Positions 29,746 through 39,604 of a DNA stretch of 64,000 nucleotides are shown one piece after another (the first letter of the stretch is position 1; every line of letters starts with the position of its first letter). A model generated the notes under the pieces. That model was given only the letters and a program-made list of their open reading frames with translations. It was not told where the DNA came from and ran no database searches. Position numbers and translations under genes: made by a program. The stretch comes from Afipia sp. GAS231 (GTDB lineage Bacteria; Pseudomonadota; Alphaproteobacteria; Rhizobiales; Xanthobacteraceae). Location: assembly GCF_900103365.1 (NCBI RefSeq), contig NZ_LT629703.1, positions 248,001 to 312,000 on the forward strand, written 5' to 3'.

Positions 29746-31425
29746 TCAGCTCTTGGCGACTTCCTTCGCAAAGCTGTCGCGCAGGCCGATGGTGCGGTTG
29801 AACACCGGTTTGCCGGGCGCGGAATCCTTGTCGCGGACGAAATAGCCCTGGCGCTCGAACTGCATCACCTCGTTCGAATTGTCTGATGCGACCGACGGCT
29901 CGATCCGCGCATCGGGCAGAATTTCCAGCGACTGCGGATTGAGGTCGGCGGCGAAATTCGCGGCACTCGGGTTCGGATTGGCGAATAGCTGGTTGTAGAC
30001 GCGGATTTCCGCCGGCACCGACTGCTTGGCCGACAGCCAGTGCATCGTCGCCTTGACCTTGCGCCCATCCGGCGCGTTGCCGCCCTTGGTCGCGGGATCG
30101 TAGGTGCAGCGCAGTTCGACCACTTCGCCGGCGGCGTTCTTGATCGCTTCCCGGCACTTGATGAAATAGGCATAGCGCAGCCGCACTTCGTTGCCGGGCG
30201 ACAGCCGGAAGAACTTTTTCGGCGGGTTCTCCATGAAATCGTCCTGCTCGATATAGAGCTCGCGGCCGAACGAAATCTTCCTGGAGCCGGCCGCCGGATC
30301 GTCGGGATGGTTGACGGCGTCGAGCTCCTCGCTCTCGCCTTCCGGATAGTTCTCGATCACGACCTTGAGCGGCCGCAGCACCGCCATCCGGCGCTGCGAG
30401 GTCTTGTTGAGGAGCTCGCGGATGCAGAATTCCAGCATGCCGACATCGACCACGCTGTTGGCTTTCGCCACACCGATGCGCTTGATGAATTCGCGCACCG
30501 CTGCCGGCGGCACGCCGCGCCGCTTGAGGCCGGCAATCGTCGGCATCCGCGGGTCGTCCCAGCCGGAGACGTGGCCGTCGCGCACGAGCTGGGTCAGCAC
30601 GCGCTTCGACAGCAGCGTGTAGGTCAGGTTCAGGCGCGCGAATTCGTACTGCCGTGGCTTCGACGGCACCGGCAGCTTGTCGAGCAGCCATTCATACAGC
30701 GGGCGGTGATCCTCGAACTCCAGCGTGCAGATCGAATGGGTAATGCCTTCGATGGCGTCCGACTGGCCGTGCGCGTAATCGTAGCTCGGATAGATCGACC
30801 ATTTGGTGCCGGTGCGCGGATGCTCGGCATGCAGAATGCGATAGAGCACGGGATCGCGCAGGTTGATATTGCCCGCCGCCATGTCGATCTTGGCGCGCAG
30901 CACCCGGGCGCCGTTCGGGAATTCACCGGCCTTCATGCGGCGAAACAGATCGAGGTTTTCCTCGACGTTGCGCTCGCGGAACGGGCTGTTCTTGCCGGGC
31001 TCCGTCAGCGTGCCGCGGCTAGTGCGGATCTCCTCCTGCGACTGGTCGTCGACATAGGCGTGCCCGGCCTTGATCAGGCCCTCCGCCCAGTCGTACAGCC
31101 GCTCGAAATAATCCGAGGCGTAGAACAGATCGGCTCCCCAGTCGTAGCCGAGCCAGTGCACGTCGGCCTGGATGGAATCGATATATTCCTGCTCTTCCTT
31201 GGTCGGATTGGTGTCGTCGAAGCGCAGATGGCAACGCCCGGCAAATTCCTGCGCGATGCCGAAATTGAGCGCGATCGATTTGGCGTGGCCGATGTGCAGA
31301 TAGCCGTTCGGCTCGGGCGGGAACCGGGTCACGATCAGGTTGTGCTTTTTGGAGTCGAGGTCGGCCTGGACGATGTCGCGGATGAAATCGCGCCCCGCTT
31401 CGGCTGTTGTCGTTTCAGTCGTCAT
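29746..31425 (-). CDS. glnS: Glutaminyl-tRNA synthetase
   Basis: Charges tRNA(Gln) with glutamine. The 559-residue class I enzyme has the HIGH motif in [20 protein letters not shown], the KMSKS counterpart in [13 protein letters not shown], and the GlnRS-specific [16 protein letters not shown] and [17 protein letters not shown]. The C-terminal beta-barrel anticodon domain contains [20 protein letters not shown] and [19 protein letters not shown]. Many alphaproteobacteria make Gln-tRNA by amidation, so a direct GlnRS is an acquired trait known in Bradyrhizobium-type genomes. It is divergent in orientation from gltX, its structural relative, about 700 bases away. Confidence 0.96.
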   Translation of the reverse strand: MTTETTTAEAGRDFIRDIVQADLDSKKHNLIVTRFPPEPNGYLHIGHAKSIALNFGIAQEFAGRCHLRFDDTNPTKEEQEYIDSIQADVHWLGYDWGADLFYASDYFERLYDWAEGLIKAGHAYVDDQSQEEIRTSRGTLTEPGKNSPFRERNVEENLDLFRRMKAGEFPNGARVLRAKIDMAAGNINLRDPVLYRILHAEHPRTGTKWSIYPSYDYAHGQSDAIEGITHSICTLEFEDHRPLYEWLLDKLPVPSKPRQYEFARLNLTYTLLSKRVLTQLVRDGHVSGWDDPRMPTIAGLKRRGVPPAAVREFIKRIGVAKANSVVDVGMLEFCIRELLNKTSQRRMAVLRPLKVVIENYPEGESEELDAVNHPDDPAAGSRKISFGRELYIEQDDFMENPPKKFFRLSPGNEVRLRYAYFIKCREAIKNAAGEVVELRCTYDPATKGGNAPDGRKVKATMHWLSAKQSVPAEIRVYNQLFANPNPSAANFAADLNPQSLEILPDARIEPSVASDNSNEVMQFERQGYFVRDKDSAPGKPVFNRTIGLRDSFAKEVAKS

Positions 31426-31479
31426 CCTTAGTCCCTTACGTCTTTCATTCTTGCCGCGGGCGAACCATCCGCGATGAGC

Positions 31480-32067
31480 TCAAAGCCCGGTGATTTTGGC
31501 ACGCACGCGTTCCGCAAACGCTTGGCGTGAGGCCGGCGTCGATCGATCCATATCGTAGTGCGCCAGGTAGAATGATCGAACTCCGGGCCCGCACATGGGC
31601 TTCAAGGCGCGGAACAGCACCTTGCGGCCGGGGTCTTGCATCACGATGCGGGTGAGCCACCAGGGCGAGCCATAGGTCGTCACCACGCCGAACAGCTTGA
31701 TGTTGGTTAGCAGGGGCTTGATGCGTCCGCCATCCAAATCATGCGCAAATGCCGTTCCTGGCGCCCAAACCCGGTCGAAATAGCCCTTCAGCATCGCCGG
31801 CATCGAGAACCACCAGTGCGGAAAGCAGAAAATAATGCCGTCGGCCTGCCGCAATTGCCGGGTCAGAGCGGCCACCTTCTCCTCGGCATACGGCGGTTGA
31901 TAATAGCTCTGACGCTCTGCCTCGGTCATGACAGGCGAAAAGCCCTCTCGATAAAGATCGGTCGCGACGACCTGGTGCCGGTCCTGCAGCGATTCGACGA
32001 TGGTCCGGAACAGAGCGTGGTTATAGCTGTCCGTCAGCGGATGGCTATGAACGACCTGGATTAGCAT
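31480..32067 (-). CDS. NAD(P)H-dependent flavoprotein oxidoreductase (quinone reductase-like)
   Basis: A 195-residue flavodoxin-fold protein of the NQO1/MdaB/KefF group. It starts LIQVVHSHPLTDSYNHALFR, with the H-P-x-x-x-S-x-N loop that binds FAD or FMN phosphate, and continues IIFCFPHWWFSMPAMLKGYF, DRVWAPGTAF and FGVVTTYGSPWWLTRIVMQD. Such enzymes reduce quinones by two electrons and guard against redox stress. The ATG at 32067 has GGGAG nine bases upstream; a GTG two codons earlier is too close to it. It lies 54 bases upstream of glnS on the same strand and is divergent from gltX. Confidence 0.9.
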   Translation of the reverse strand: MLIQVVHSHPLTDSYNHALFRTIVESLQDRHQVVATDLYREGFSPVMTEAERQSYYQPPYAEEKVAALTRQLRQADGIIFCFPHWWFSMPAMLKGYFDRVWAPGTAFAHDLDGGRIKPLLTNIKLFGVVTTYGSPWWLTRIVMQDPGRKVLFRALKPMCGPGVRSFYLAHYDMDRSTPASRQAFAERVRAKITGL

Positions 32068-32130
32068 TGGCACAATCTCCCGCCGCCATGATACACGGTC
32101 GGCCGATAGCCACCTTAGCCCGCACGGTCA

Positions 32131-33555
32131 ATGAACACTCCTGTCGTCACCCGCTTCGCCCCCTCGCCCACCGGCTTCCTCCACATCGGCGGCGCCCGCA
32201 CCGCTTTGTTCAACTGGCTCTACGCCAAGAAAACCGGCGGCAAGATGCTGCTGCGGATCGAGGACACCGATCGCGAGCGCTCGACCGAGCCGGCCATTGC
32301 CGCGATTCTCGACGGCCTGAAATGGCTCGAGCTCGATTGGGACGGCGACGTCATCTATCAGTTCAGCCGCGCTGCCCGGCATCGTGAAGTCGCCGAGCAA
32401 CTGCTCGCCAGCGGCAAGGCCTATCATTGCTACGCCACCGCAGAGGAACTGACCGCGATGCGCGAGAAGGCGCGCGCCGAGGGCCGCACCCGGCTCTATG
32501 ACGGGCTGTGGCGAGATCGCGATCCTTCCGAGGCGCCCGCGGGCATGAAGCCCACCATCCGCCTCAAGGCGCCGCAGACCGGCGAGACCGTGATCGAGGA
32601 CCAGGTGCAGGGCCGTGTGGTCTGGCAGAACGAGAACCTCGACGATCTCGTGCTTTTGCGCGGCGACGGCAATCCGACCTACATGCTGGCGGTCGTGGTC
32701 GACGACCATGACATGGGCGTGACCCATGTAATCCGGGGCGACGACCACCTGATCAACGCCGCCCGCCAGAAGCAGATCTACGACGCGCTGGGGTGGGACA
32801 TCCCCAACATGTCGCATATCCCGCTGATCCACGGCCCCGACGGCGCAAAGCTTTCGAAACGTCATGGCGCGCTGGGCGTCGAGGCCTACCGCGCCATGGG
32901 CTATCTGCCCGCAGCGCTGCGCAATTACCTGGTCCGGCTCGGCTGGAGCCATGGCGACCAGGAAATCTTCTCGACGCAGGAGATGATCGACGCATTCGAC
33001 CTGTCAGGCGTAGGCCGGTCGGCGGCGCGGTTCGATTTCGCCAAGCTGGAAAACCTCAACGGCCACTATATCCGCCACGCTGACGACCAGACGCTGGTGA
33101 GCCAGTTCGAGAAGGTGCTGGACTACGTCCCCGACGGCGCAGAGTTGAAGGCCAAGCTCAACGACACCACCCGCGCGCAATTACTGCGGGCGATGCCGAG
33201 CTTGAAAGAGCGCGCCAAGACGCTGCTCGAACTGATCGCCGGCTCCTACTTCATCTTTGCCGACCGTCCGCTCGAGATCGAGCCGAAGGCGTTAGCCCTG
33301 CTGACGCCGGAGACCCGCGCCCTGATCGGCCAACTCCGCACCGCCCTCGAAGCGGTCACCGACTGGAGCGCCGAGACCACCGAAGCCGCCATGCGGAATT
33401 TCGCCGAGCAAAACAATCTCAAGCTGGGCGGCGTTGCCCAGCCACTTCGGGTGGCCCTGACCGGGCGCACGACCTCACCGGGTATTTTCGATGTTTTGGC
33501 GGTGCTGGGGCGGGATCAATGCCTGGCCCGGCTCGGCGATCAGGCGGCCGGATGA
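32131..33555 (+). CDS. gltX: Glutamyl-tRNA synthetase
   Basis: Charges tRNA(Glu) with glutamate; the product also feeds C5-pathway haem synthesis in many bacteria, although alphaproteobacteria use ALA synthase. The 474-residue class I enzyme has [20 protein letters not shown] (HIGH), [12 protein letters not shown], and [20 protein letters not shown] with the KMSKS-type KLSKR. The discriminating helical anticodon domain is at the C-terminus. There is no strong ribosome site before the ATG. It is followed by gltA after 170 bases. Confidence 0.96.
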   Translation: MNTPVVTRFAPSPTGFLHIGGARTALFNWLYAKKTGGKMLLRIEDTDRERSTEPAIAAILDGLKWLELDWDGDVIYQFSRAARHREVAEQLLASGKAYHCYATAEELTAMREKARAEGRTRLYDGLWRDRDPSEAPAGMKPTIRLKAPQTGETVIEDQVQGRVVWQNENLDDLVLLRGDGNPTYMLAVVVDDHDMGVTHVIRGDDHLINAARQKQIYDALGWDIPNMSHIPLIHGPDGAKLSKRHGALGVEAYRAMGYLPAALRNYLVRLGWSHGDQEIFSTQEMIDAFDLSGVGRSAARFDFAKLENLNGHYIRHADDQTLVSQFEKVLDYVPDGAELKAKLNDTTRAQLLRAMPSLKERAKTLLELIAGSYFIFADRPLEIEPKALALLTPETRALIGQLRTALEAVTDWSAETTEAAMRNFAEQNNLKLGGVAQPLRVALTGRTTSPGIFDVLAVLGRDQCLARLGDQAAG

Positions 33556-33728
33556 GCCCCTGCCAAGTGCTGATAGCGGGCTGACAGGGTCCATCTTGCA
33601 GTGCACAGGGCAATAAGCTACCCATTCGAAAGCCGCCTTCTAGACCATCCGGCCTGCCTTGTTATCTGCCTAAAGAACGGCATCAGGTCAGGCGCGGTTT
33701 TCGCAACGATTTCATCGGGGACTTCACG

Positions 33729-35033
33729 ATGGACGCAAAATCCAGCAACAAGACTGCAACGCTAACGGTAGGTAACAAGACCTACGATTTTCCGATCCTC
33801 AGCGGCACGGTGGGGCCAGATGTCATCGACATCGCCAAGCTCTACGGCCAGGCCGGGATGTTCACCTACGACCCCGGCTTCACCTCGACCGGAAGCTGTC
33901 AGTCGAAGATCACCTATATCGACGGTGACGCCGGCATTCTGGAATACCGCGGCTACCCGATCGAGCAGCTCGCCGAAAAGGGCGACTTCCTCGAGACCTG
34001 CTATCTGCTGCTGTACGGAGAGCTCCCGAGCGCGGCCCAGAAGCAGGATTTCGACAGCCGCGTGATCCACCACACCATGGTTCACGAGCAGATGGCCCGC
34101 TTCTTCCAGGGCTTCCGCCGCGATGCCCACCCGATGGCGATTATGGTCGCCGCGGTCGGCGCGCTCGCCGCGTTCTATCACGACTCCACCGACATCAACG
34201 ATCCGAAGCAGCGCATGATCGCCTCGATGCGCATGATCGCCAAGGTCCCGACGCTGGCCGCGATGGCCTTCAAATACACCATTGGCCAGCCCTTCATGTA
34301 CCCGAAGAACTCGCTCTCGTTCGCCGAGAACTTCCTGCACATGTGCTTTGCGGTGCCCTGCGAGGACTACAAGATCAATCCGGTGCTGGCTGACGCACTC
34401 GACAAGATCTTCATCCTGCACGCCGACCACGAACAGAATGCCTCGACCTCGACGGTGCGTATCGCCGGCTCATCCGGCGCCAACCCGTTCGCCTGCATCG
34501 CCGCCGGCATCGCCTGCCTGTGGGGCCCGGCGCATGGTGGCGCCAACGAAGCCGCACTGGCGATGCTGGCCGACATCGGCTCGGTCGACAAGATTCCGGA
34601 ATTCATCGCCAAGGTGAAGGACAAGAACAGCGAAGTCCGCCTGATGGGCTTCGGTCACCGCGTCTACAAGAACTACGATCCGCGCGCCAAGATCATGCAG
34701 AAGATGTGTCACGCCGTGCTGGCCGAGACCGGCCATGGCGACGACCCGATGCTGAAGGTGGCGCTGGAACTGGAAAAGATCGCGCTGAGCGATCCCTACT
34801 TCATCGACCGCAAGCTGTACCCGAACGTCGACTTCTATTCGGGCATCACGCTGAAGGCGATGGGCTTCCCGACCTCGATGTTCACCGTGCTGTTCGCGGT
34901 CGCCCGCACCGTCGGCTGGATCAGCCAGTGGAGCGAGATGATCGAGGATCCGCAGCAGAAGATCGGCCGTCCGCGCCAGCTCTACACCGGCGTCGCCCGT
35001 CGCGATTACGTCGATATTGCCAAGCGCAAGTAA
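33729..35033 (+). CDS. gltA: Citrate synthase
   Basis: Condenses oxaloacetate with acetyl-CoA at the entry of the TCA cycle. The 434-residue protein has the type II form with the N-terminal beta region ([20 protein letters not shown]), then [20 protein letters not shown], the catalytic His in [10 protein letters not shown] and [18 protein letters not shown], and Asp in the later [15 protein letters not shown] region. NADH-regulated hexameric enzymes belong to this form. It is monocistronic: its own terminator follows 27 bases after the stop. Confidence 0.97.
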   Translation: MDAKSSNKTATLTVGNKTYDFPILSGTVGPDVIDIAKLYGQAGMFTYDPGFTSTGSCQSKITYIDGDAGILEYRGYPIEQLAEKGDFLETCYLLLYGELPSAAQKQDFDSRVIHHTMVHEQMARFFQGFRRDAHPMAIMVAAVGALAAFYHDSTDINDPKQRMIASMRMIAKVPTLAAMAFKYTIGQPFMYPKNSLSFAENFLHMCFAVPCEDYKINPVLADALDKIFILHADHEQNASTSTVRIAGSSGANPFACIAAGIACLWGPAHGGANEAALAMLADIGSVDKIPEFIAKVKDKNSEVRLMGFGHRVYKNYDPRAKIMQKMCHAVLAETGHGDDPMLKVALELEKIALSDPYFIDRKLYPNVDFYSGITLKAMGFPTSMFTVLFAVARTVGWISQWSEMIEDPQQKIGRPRQLYTGVARRDYVDIAKRK

Positions 35034-35059
35034 CGGGCGCGATCGATACGAGACTTTGG

Positions 35060-35095
35060 AAAGCCGGATGCACTCGCATCCGGCTTTCTGCTTTT
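35060..35095 (+). terminator. Intrinsic terminator after gltA
   Basis: AAAGCCGGATGC at 35060-35071 pairs perfectly with GCATCCGGCTTT at 35076-35087 around an ACTC loop, followed by CTGCTTTT. It lies just after the gltA stop. Confidence 0.9.
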
Positions 35096-35162
35096 CGGAG
35101 CACATCGTAGCAGCCGTGAATGCTGGCGGGTCTTTCTGCCCACAGCGTTCCACGCTGAACAT

Positions 35163-35435
35163 CTACCGGATGCCGTAGGCGCCGTTTTGCTTCGGCGGCA
35201 ACGGTTGCGGGTTGATCATGACGCGCGAGCCTGATCCGATCCTGCTGCTGGCGACCGCGATACCGGCCTGTTGCTGCAGGACCCTTGATAGGACCCTTGA
35301 TAGGACCCTTGGCGGTAGCGTTTGCGGGTTGATCGAGCTCTCGGCGCCGCGGCCCGGCTGGCCGGCCATCGCAGCCGTAGCACCGAGTACGATCGCGAGA
35401 AAACCGGTCGCGACAAAACGGGATGTGCGGAACAT
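35163..35435 (-). CDS. Small exported protein with INPQPLPP-type motif and RVLS repeat
   Basis: A 90-residue protein with a signal peptide (MFRTSRFVATGFLAIVLGAT ending AAMAG). The mature part has SSINPQTLPPR, then three tandem R-V-L-(S) units coded by a 12-bp direct repeat (about 35278-35313), and ends VMINPQPLPPKQNGAYGIR. The INPQ-x-LPP-R/K motif appears twice and I have seen it in many small Bradyrhizobium proteins without known function. AGGAGA six bases before the ATG fixes the start. Its neighbour 110 bases upstream on the same strand has a nearly identical ribosome-site leader, CCACAGGAGAT. Confidence 0.75.
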   Translation of the reverse strand: MFRTSRFVATGFLAIVLGATAAMAGQPGRGAESSINPQTLPPRVLSRVLSRVLQQQAGIAVASSRIGSGSRVMINPQPLPPKQNGAYGIR

Positions 35436-35546
35436 GTCTATCTCCTGTGGGTGATATGGTTGGGGTTGCCGACAGGCCGCCCGCAAAGGCGGCCTATCTG
35501 ACATCGCTGGGTGGACCGGATCGGCCATCGCCGAGCTGCACCGGCG

Positions 35547-35804
35547 TTAATCCCGCCAGCAGTACTTGCCCTCGTAACCGAGATGGAAACCGGGCGGGCA
35601 GCTGCTCGCACGGTTCGGCCAGCAATACTTGCCTTCGTAGCCGGGATGGGTGCCGGCCTGACAGGCCACGAACCCTGCCTCGACAACGTTGCTCTGAACG
35701 CTGAGCGAAAATCCCAGCGGAGCGGCGACGGCAGCTCCAGTGGAGATGGCGAGTGCGAAGAGGCTGCCGGCGAGAAGCGACTTGAAAGTTGAAGTGCGGG
35801 ACAT
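35547..35804 (-). CDS. Small exported protein with duplicated GYEGKYCW motif
   Basis: An 85-residue protein with a signal peptide (MSRTSTFKSLLAGSLFALAI ending AAVAA). The mature part contains two copies of a Cys-rich unit: CQAGTHPGYEGKYCWPN and CPPGFHLGYEGKYCWRD. Each has two Cys, an H-x-G-Y-E-G-K-Y-C-W core and aromatic residues, so each unit may fold round one disulfide in the periplasm or outside. The repeat could bind sugar or surface polymers, but nothing shows it. AGGAGA precedes the ATG with the same CCACAGGAGAT leader as the next gene. Family not recognised. Confidence 0.75.
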   Translation of the reverse strand: MSRTSTFKSLLAGSLFALAISTGAAVAAPLGFSLSVQSNVVEAGFVACQAGTHPGYEGKYCWPNRASSCPPGFHLGYEGKYCWRD

Positions 35805-36008
35805 GACGATCTCCTGTGGTTCGAGGCGGTTGAGCATCCAGGGCTGACAACCCGTTGGGATGGGATGTGAACATTCACACCTGCTCGTCTGTCACCTCGC
35901 CGCGCCCCAGCGTTCAGGAGATTCACCAGCGTTTACAAGCGTTACACCGGGTTTACGGCGCGTTTACAGCAGCCTCGGCAAGTGCCCGCGGACTGCCTCG
36001 TATCGCGG

Positions 36009-37196
36009 CTACAGCCGCGACTTTCGCATCGTCGAGAGCACGATGTCGGCCGCCCGCACGCTGGGTGGTGCGTTGCCGGTCGACATGATGGCGTCGATTT
36101 TGGCAAACGCCTCGACCTGCTTCCGCCGCAACGCTGAATCGCCGAGCAGCTCGCGCAGCGCAGCCGCGAGCTTTTCGGGCGTGCAGTCTTCCTGCAGGAA
36201 TTCAGGCACGACGTTCTCGCCGACGACGAGGTTGGCCAGGATCACCGAATTCACCTTGATCGCCCGCCGCAATATCCAGGCCTCGATCGCCCCGGTCCGG
36301 TAGGCCGTGACCATCGGCACGCCGGATAGCGCCAGTTCGAGCGTCACCGTGCCGGACTTCGCCAGCGCCGCGTACGCAATCCGGAACGCCGCCCGCTTCT
36401 CCTGCTCGCCGATCACGACGCGGGGCTGCACCGGCCAGCCTTTGATCCTATCCGCAACCGCACCTTGCAAATGCGGCATGGTCGGCAGCACCGGTTCGAA
36501 CGCCACGCCCTGCTCGGCCAGCCGGCCCAGCGTCTGGCCGAAATCCGCCATGTGGTGGCGGATTTCGCTGCGGCGGCTTCCCGGCAGCACCAGCAGCACC
36601 GGCGGTGGCGCGTCGCGACGCTTGGCCTCGTCGGCGTTTGGGCGCAGCGAGGTCAGTTGCTCGGTCAGGGGATGCCCGACATAGCTGCACGGCGGGCCGT
36701 GAAGCCGGCGATAGGCCTCAGGTTCGAACGGCAGCAGCGCCAGCACATGATCGACATAGGTCCGCATCGCCCGTGCCCGGCCCGGCCGCCACGCCCAGAC
36801 CGAGGGCGAGACGTAATCGACAATCGGAATCCGGGCATCGCGGGCGCGCACGCGTCGGGCCACGCGGTGGGTAAAGTCGGGACTATCGATAATGACGAGA
36901 ACGTCCGGCGCGGCCTCGGTCACGGCGGCGGCGGTTTGGCGGATCAGCCGCAGAATCTTCGGCAATTGCTTGACGACGGCGGCGAGCCCGATGATCGAGA
37001 GCTCCTCGATCGGAAACAGCGAATCCAGACCTTCGCGCGCCATCGCGCGGCCGCCGACCCCTTCGAACCGCACCGCGCCGCCGAGGCGCTGGCGCAGGAT
37101 CTTCATCAGGGCGGCGCCGAGCCGGTCGCCGGATTCCTCCGTCGCGATCAGAAAAACATTCCGCCCGGTCTCGGCGGTTGCGCGCGCCGGCGTCAC
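36009..37196 (-). CDS. lpxB: Lipid-A-disaccharide synthase
   Basis: Joins UDP-diacylglucosamine and lipid X to make the lipid A disaccharide, a peripheral inner-membrane GT19 glycosyltransferase. The 395-residue protein has FLIATEESGDRLGAALMKIL, EGVGGRAMAREGLDSLFPIE, IDSPDFTHRVARRVRA, VDYVSPSVWAWRPGRARAMR, PVLLVLPGSRRSEIRHH and AALAKSGTVTLELALSGVPM. The start is a GTG whose bases overlap the lpxI stop as GTGA, so translation is coupled. It is the last gene of the lpxA-lpxI-lpxB unit. Confidence 0.97.
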   Translation of the reverse strand: MTPARATAETGRNVFLIATEESGDRLGAALMKILRQRLGGAVRFEGVGGRAMAREGLDSLFPIEELSIIGLAAVVKQLPKILRLIRQTAAAVTEAAPDVLVIIDSPDFTHRVARRVRARDARIPIVDYVSPSVWAWRPGRARAMRTYVDHVLALLPFEPEAYRRLHGPPCSYVGHPLTEQLTSLRPNADEAKRRDAPPPVLLVLPGSRRSEIRHHMADFGQTLGRLAEQGVAFEPVLPTMPHLQGAVADRIKGWPVQPRVVIGEQEKRAAFRIAYAALAKSGTVTLELALSGVPMVTAYRTGAIEAWILRRAIKVNSVILANLVVGENVVPEFLQEDCTPEKLAAALRELLGDSALRRKQVEAFAKIDAIMSTGNAPPSVRAADIVLSTMRKSRL

Positions 37197-38050
37197 GCGG
37201 GCAGGCCCTGGATGAAAATGCCAGCTCTGTCGGCAGCGACGATCATGGCTTGCGATTCCGCGGCAATGGTATGGCCGGCGATGACAGCGATGCCGGCAAG
37301 GCCGGCACCGGCAACGCCCTCGATGGTCTTCGGACCGACCGTTGGAAGGTCGAAGCGCAGATCCTGGCTGCTCTTGGGCGCCTTCACCAGCACGCCACGG
37401 CCCGCCTTGGCACGGATGCGGCCTTCACCGCGCAGCCGCGCCACACGCGCCAGCAAACCATCCGTGCCCTCGATGTCCTCGACCGCCACCACGTGACCGT
37501 CGATCACGACAACGGCCTGCCCGATGTCGAAGGGACCGAGCGCGCGGAGCACTTGCCGTCCCTTCTCGATGTCGGCGGTGGCCGCCGGATCGGGGGTCGC
37601 GCGGGCAATGGCTCCTTCCGGCATCAGAATATCCGGGGCGACCTCCCGGATGCCGACCATCCGAAAACCGTCCTGTTCGAAGATGCGGCCGATCCCCGAC
37701 AGCAGATGATCGTCGCCGCCGCGAAACGCCGACATGATGTGGCCGATCCTGCGGACCGTACCGAGGTCCAGCCGGATTTCCGAGAGCGCCGGCCGCAGCA
37801 GCGTGCCGATGAAGATCAGGTCACGGCAGCCCTCGCTGCGGAACAGTTTGATGGCGCGGCCGAGTTGTCCGACCGAAATCCAGTGATGCCGGAAGCGCGC
37901 GACGCCAACCGGATCGCAGGCGCCGCGCAAGGCAAACAGCACCGGCGCGATGCCGCGCTTCTGAAGTGAATCCGCGACCGCGAACGGCATGGCGCCGCCA
38001 CCGGCAATGACGCCGACCGGCGAGGAAATTTCCGAGGCCGCTGACGTCAT
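37193..38050 (-). CDS. lpxI: UDP-2,3-diacylglucosamine pyrophosphatase LpxI
   Basis: Hydrolyses UDP-2,3-diacylglucosamine to lipid X; LpxI replaces LpxH in most alphaproteobacteria. The protein has SSPVGVIAGGGAMPFAVADS, GCRDLIFIGTLLRPALSEIR, AFRGGDDHLLSGIGRIFEQD and LPTVGPKTIEGVAGAGLAGI, matching the former DUF1009 family. With the ATG at 38050 it has 285 residues; an ATG at 38086 would add 12 and overlap the end of lpxA. Neither has a strong ribosome site. It sits between lpxA and lpxB, the standard place, with a GTGA overlap to lpxB. Confidence 0.93.
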   Translation of the reverse strand: MTSAASEISSPVGVIAGGGAMPFAVADSLQKRGIAPVLFALRGACDPVGVARFRHHWISVGQLGRAIKLFRSEGCRDLIFIGTLLRPALSEIRLDLGTVRRIGHIMSAFRGGDDHLLSGIGRIFEQDGFRMVGIREVAPDILMPEGAIARATPDPAATADIEKGRQVLRALGPFDIGQAVVVIDGHVVAVEDIEGTDGLLARVARLRGEGRIRAKAGRGVLVKAPKSSQDLRFDLPTVGPKTIEGVAGAGLAGIAVIAGHTIAAESQAMIVAADRAGIFIQGLPA

Positions 38051-38069
38051 GGCTGCGGCGATCCCGTCA

Positions 38070-38873
38070 TCAGTGCTTGTTGCCATCGTCGGCGGGAAGG
38101 CACAGCGCGCGATGCTTGCCGTGATCGATGAAGGCGAGGATTTCCGCGATCGCAGGATCCTCTGCGGCCTGCGGCTGCACGGAGGCCAGGCGCTCGGCGA
38201 AGATGCCGGGACCATGAAACAGCTTCTGGTAGAACGATCGCACCTTGGCGAGGCGTTCCTTGGTGAACTTGCGGCGCTTCATGCCGATGATGTTGAGGCC
38301 CTCGAGGCTCGCATACTGGCCGTTGGCAAGGCCGAACGGAATGATATCGCCGCGCACGCCGCAGACGCCACCGATCATCACCTGCGGTCCGATCCGCGTG
38401 AACTGATGCACCGCCGACAGCCCGCCGATGAAGACGAAGTCGCCGATCTCGCAGTGGCCGCCCAGCGTCGCCGAGGTCGCGAAGATCGCATCATTGCCGA
38501 CCTGGCAATCGTGCCCGACATGGCTGCAGTTCATGAAGTAGCCGCGCTCGCCGACCCGCGTCACGCCGCCGCCGGCCACCGTGCCGGCGTTCATGGTGAC
38601 GGATTCGCGGATGGTGCAGCCGGAACCGATCTCGAGCCGGGTCAGCTCGCCACGATAGCTCAGGCTTTGCGGCGGGGTGCCGAGCGAGACGAACGGATAG
38701 ATGGTGCAGCCGGCGCCGATCGTGGTTTGCGCGGTGATATGCACATGCGCGATCAATCTGCAGTTCGCGCCGATGACGACGTTAGGTCCGATGATGCAAT
38801 AGGGACCGATCGAGGTGCCCTCGCCGATCACGGCGCCATCTTCGATCCGCGCGGTGGGGTCGATCATGCTCAT
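38070..38873 (-). CDS. lpxA: UDP-N-acetylglucosamine acyltransferase
   Basis: First step of lipid A synthesis: O-acylation of UDP-GlcNAc from hydroxyacyl-ACP. The 267-residue protein is a left-handed beta helix of hexapeptide repeats (IDPTARIEDGAVIGEGTSIG, PYCIIGPNVVIGANC) with the catalytic His in HVGHDCQVGNDAIFA and the C-terminal helical part EGLNIIGMKRRKFTKE. It is normally placed directly after fabZ. Here its start is about 730 bases from the fabZ stop, with a plus-strand KTSC gene and a palindrome in between, so it needs its own promoter or a long read-through message. Confidence 0.97.
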   Translation of the reverse strand: MSMIDPTARIEDGAVIGEGTSIGPYCIIGPNVVIGANCRLIAHVHITAQTTIGAGCTIYPFVSLGTPPQSLSYRGELTRLEIGSGCTIRESVTMNAGTVAGGGVTRVGERGYFMNCSHVGHDCQVGNDAIFATSATLGGHCEIGDFVFIGGLSAVHQFTRIGPQVMIGGVCGVRGDIIPFGLANGQYASLEGLNIIGMKRRKFTKERLAKVRSFYQKLFHGPGIFAERLASVQPQAAEDPAIAEILAFIDHGKHRALCLPADDGNKH

Positions 38874-39197
38874 TAACCAAAGGTCCGCTTCAAGCGAGTA
38901 AGGGGTCGGGGAATGTGCCGTATTTTCCGTTGGTTAGCGTGACATTCCGGCGCTGTCCAGTGACGTATGGTTACGCCGTGTTGCGAAGCCGCCTTGGCAC
39001 CGCGCGGCAAGGATACGATCGATTTCCAAACACGAGTCGAGAAGCTAAGGGCACACCGCGCGCGCTCGCGACCTCGGCAAATTAATCGTCAACATCGAAA
39101 GCCGAAGCAACGCATCAGTAAGACAATGTTAAGCCGGCATGAGAGCGTGAAAACGCGCCCCCTGTTCGTTCCAGGAGAACAAAATCAGATTTGACCG

Positions 39198-39232
39198 GAG
39201 CCAAGGTTCTGATTGAATCTGAACCTTGGCTC
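39198..39232. repeat. Long perfect palindrome related to the dispersed element
   Basis: GAGCCAAGGTTC (39198-39209) and GAACCTTGGCTC (39221-39232) form a perfect 12-bp stem; inside, GATT and AATC pair as well. The core GGTTCTGATTGAATCTGAACC differs by one base from the core at 24911-25012. TTCTTCTT follows. It lies between lpxA and the KTSC gene. Confidence 0.75.
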
Positions 39233-39248
39233 TTCTTCGTGCGACCTC

Positions 39249-39590
39249 ATGATCCGAACCGCAACGAGCTTCATCCTGTTCTTATTGACCGCGCCGGTCG
39301 GCACGGAGACGGTGGACCTGCGGAACAGCAAACCGATCGATCTCGGGACGTTCGAATGCCGGGATATCAACCGCAGCACCATGATCCAGCGCGTCTGCTA
39401 CGATCGCGCGCAACGCGCCATGATCGTCGGCATCAAGAGCGGCTACGATCGCTTTTGCGAACTTCCGCCTGAAACATTCGACGGCTTCATGACGGCGCCG
39501 TCGATGGGCCAGTTCTACAATCAGAACATCAGGGGGTTGGCACCGGACGGACGCTACGAATGTCCGACAACGCGGGCACCGAACAGCTAG
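39249..39590 (+). CDS. Exported KTSC-domain protein
   Basis: A 113-residue protein with a probable signal peptide (MIRTATSFILFLLTAPVGT). The mature part has ECRDINRSTMIQRVCYDRAQ and then FCELPPETFDGFMTAPSMGQ FYNQNIRG split as Y-x-F-x-x-P...S-x-G-x-F-Y-N-x-x-I-R-G, the KTSC-domain pattern. KTSC domains are small beta-rich modules of unknown function, usually cytoplasmic; this one looks secreted and has three or four Cys. There is no clear ribosome site, so the start is uncertain (the frame opens at 39213). It lies on the opposite strand between fabZ and lpxA, splitting the lipid A operon. Confidence 0.7.
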   Translation: MIRTATSFILFLLTAPVGTETVDLRNSKPIDLGTFECRDINRSTMIQRVCYDRAQRAMIVGIKSGYDRFCELPPETFDGFMTAPSMGQFYNQNIRGLAPDGRYECPTTRAPNS

Positions 39591-39604
39591 CGTTCGTGCG
39601 AGCC

